DNA of 5,899 nucleotides from Spirochaetales bacterium (GTDB lineage Bacteria > Spirochaetota > Spirochaetia > Treponematales > UBA12059). Shown in pieces: positions 4,293 to 5,899 of this stretch. Made by a program: the position numbers and the translations under genes. Each line of letters starts with the position of its first letter. Within the stretch, counting starts at the first letter, position 1. Under the pieces are notes generated by a model. It was not told the DNA's origin. It worked only from the letters and a program-made list of their open reading frames with translations, and made no database searches. The stretch spans positions 1 to 5,899 of the forward strand of contig JAFGUM010000272.1 of NCBI GenBank assembly GCA_016938515.1, given 5' to 3'.

Positions 4293-5899
4293 ATGTCAGA
4301 GCATGAAATAGTACCAATAGATATGATGCTTCCAAATAAAATTCCCATTATCCCTCTTAACGGCAAGCCAATTTTCCCCGGCATCTTCACACCGCTGATG
4401 CTGGGTAGCCAAGACGATATTCAAACCGTCAATGATGCCATGCAATCTGATGGAATGGTCGGACTCGTCCTCGTCAGGGACGACACGGAAAAGCCAAAGG
4501 CAAGCGACCTTCACGAGATAGGAACTGTAGCCAAGATAGTCAAGCGGATAAACCTTCCGGATGGTTCTGTAAATATATTCATATCCACTCTCAAGCGATT
4601 CAAGATCAAAAAAGCCCTTTCAAAGGAGCAGCCAATAATCGCCGCGGTGGAGTACATGGAAGACCTTGGTGAAGGGCCTGACGAGATCAAGGCGCTTACC
4701 CGCGCTCTCCTATCAGAAATGAAGCAGGTTTCCGAGAACAATCCGCTGTTCTCCGAAGAGATGCGTCTGAACATGATCAATATTGATCATCCAGGCAAGA
4801 TCGCGGATTTTATCGCCAGCATTCTCAATATCGACAAGGATGAGCAGCAGAAAATCCTCGAGATGGCAGATATCCGGGAGCGTATGGAACGCGTATTGAT
4901 GTCTATCAAGCGCGAGCAGGAACTGCTCAAGATTCAGAAGCGCATTCAGAACGAAATCAATGAAAAGGTTGAGAAGAGCCAGCGCGACTATTTCCTCAGA
5001 GAAGAACTTAAGGCCATCAAGCAGCAGCTCGGCATGCCGGCCGACGCCAAGAGCTCAGACCACCAGCGGTACAAGGAAAAGATCGAATCGTTCGGATTCA
5101 CTGGAGAGGTCAAGGAACTCGTTGAGCTGGAGCTGGAAAAATTTAGTTTGATGGATCCCAACTCAAGCGAGTTTATAGTCACCAGAAATTGGCTTGACCT
5201 CGTGAGCAACCTGCCGTGGAAAGCCGAAAACGGCAAGCATTTTGACCTCAAAGCCGCGCGGGACATTCTTGAAGGTGACCACTACGGCCTCAAGGACGTA
5301 AAAGACCGCATCATTGAGTATCTGGCTGTTCGCAAACTAAAAAAAGACTCCAAGGGCTCTATCTTGTGCCTCGTTGGTCCTCCCGGTGTCGGCAAGACGA
5401 GCGTGGGCAAATCCATCGCACGGGCGCTTGGCAAAGAGTTCTTCCGCTTCTCTGTAGGGGGTATGCGCGACGAAGCTGAGATCAAGGGGCACCGCCGCAC
5501 CTACGTGGGGGCTTTGCCTGGGAAAATCATACAGGGGCTGAAAATTTCAAAGACCCGTGATCCGGTCTTCATGATAGACGAAATAGACAAGATGGGCGCG
5601 AGCTACCAAGGCGACCCGTCGAGCGCTCTCCTGGAAGTACTGGACCCCGAGCAAAATTTTTCGTTCAGGGACAACTACCTTGATCTACCCTTTGATGTAT
5701 CCAACGTGTTTTTTATAGTTACCGCAAATACTCTCGACACAATCCCGGTTCCGCTCAGGGACAGGATGGAAATAATCCAGTTATCCGGGTACGTCGACTC
5801 GGAAAAACTGGAAATAGCCAAGCGCTATCTTATTCCTAAAAGCCTCGAAAAGACGGGCCTCAAGAAAGCCCGGGTTGTGTATACGCGGGATGCGTTGGC
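4293..5899 (+). CDS. lon: ATP-dependent protease Lon (endopeptidase La), 3' end beyond the window
   Basis: Cytosolic hexameric AAA+ protease that unfolds and degrades damaged and regulatory proteins. The frame is open from ATG 4293 to the window end, giving 535 codons plus two bases of an expected total near 800. The LON substrate-binding domain starts at about residue 17 (IPIIPLNGKPIFPGIFTPLML). A charged helical/coiled-coil stretch follows at about 190-250 (MERVLMSIKREQELLKIQKR, then YFLREELKAIKQQLG). The AAA+ module has Walker A GPPGVGKTS at 362-370 (Lys368), the RDEAEIKGHRRTYVGALPG pore region, Walker B VFMIDEIDK with Asp429-Glu430, sensor-1 TANTLD and the PLRDRMEIIQLSGY arginine-finger region. 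The Ser-Lys protease domain lies outside the window, so proteolytic competence cannot be confirmed. AAAGGA (4278-4283), 9 bp upstream, supports the start. Lon is often stress-induced; here only the promoter and direct repeats are visible. Confidence 0.97.
   Translation, partial: MSEHEIVPIDMMLPNKIPIIPLNGKPIFPGIFTPLMLGSQDDIQTVNDAMQSDGMVGLVLVRDDTEKPKASDLHEIGTVAKIVKRINLPDGSVNIFISTLKRFKIKKALSKEQPIIAAVEYMEDLGEGPDEIKALTRALLSEMKQVSENNPLFSEEMRLNMINIDHPGKIADFIASILNIDKDEQQKILEMADIRERMERVLMSIKREQELLKIQKRIQNEINEKVEKSQRDYFLREELKAIKQQLGMPADAKSSDHQRYKEKIESFGFTGEVKELVELELEKFSLMDPNSSEFIVTRNWLDLVSNLPWKAENGKHFDLKAARDILEGDHYGLKDVKDRIIEYLAVRKLKKDSKGSILCLVGPPGVGKTSVGKSIARALGKEFFRFSVGGMRDEAEIKGHRRTYVGALPGKIIQGLKISKTRDPVFMIDEIDKMGASYQGDPSSALLEVLDPEQNFSFRDNYLDLPFDVSNVFFIVTANTLDTIPVPLRDRMEIIQLSGYVDSEKLEIAKRYLIPKSLEKTGLKKARVVYTRDAL

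Overview
The window is an ordinary-looking bacterial chromosomal segment with about 53% GC by eye. It holds five protein-coding genes, all on the + strand, and one tRNA gene on the - strand. The lineage can only be inferred. The long plant-type cofactor-independent phosphoglycerate mutase, the Lon N-terminus and the apt start region remind me of spirochaetes (Spirochaetales-like), but no sequence search was run and this is a weak assignment.

Left block (1-2803): three closely packed genes, apt (adenine phosphoribosyltransferase), gpmI (phosphoglycerate mutase) and a CYTH-domain/class IV adenylate cyclase-like gene. The gaps are 9 and 12 bp, so they are probably one transcription unit whose promoter lies left of the window. 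Apt makes AMP from adenine and PRPP, GpmI works in lower glycolysis, and the CYTH protein binds or cleaves a nucleotide or polyphosphate. The link is housekeeping energy and nucleotide metabolism rather than a single pathway.

Middle intergenic block (2804-3147): a GC-rich stretch bounded by an 8-bp inverted repeat, a strong bidirectional hairpin terminator, then tRNA-Val(UAC) on the - strand with a good sigma70-type promoter. The GC-rich stretch ends in an inverted, 18/20-identical copy of the 3' end of the neighbouring tRNA gene. The terminator arm shares an 8-bp core with that same tRNA segment. This is the most unusual structure in the window.

Right block (3148-5899): a PfkB-family (adenosine/ribokinase-like) kinase, a 182-bp gap with a recognisable promoter and a pair of 9-bp direct repeats 21 bp apart, then lon. 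Lon, the ATP-dependent protease, is open at the right edge, so only its N-terminal domain and most of its AAA+ ATPase module are visible. No phage gene, transposase, CRISPR array or novel multi-gene system was found. The second-look items are regulatory or repeat structures and one unusual enzyme subtype.
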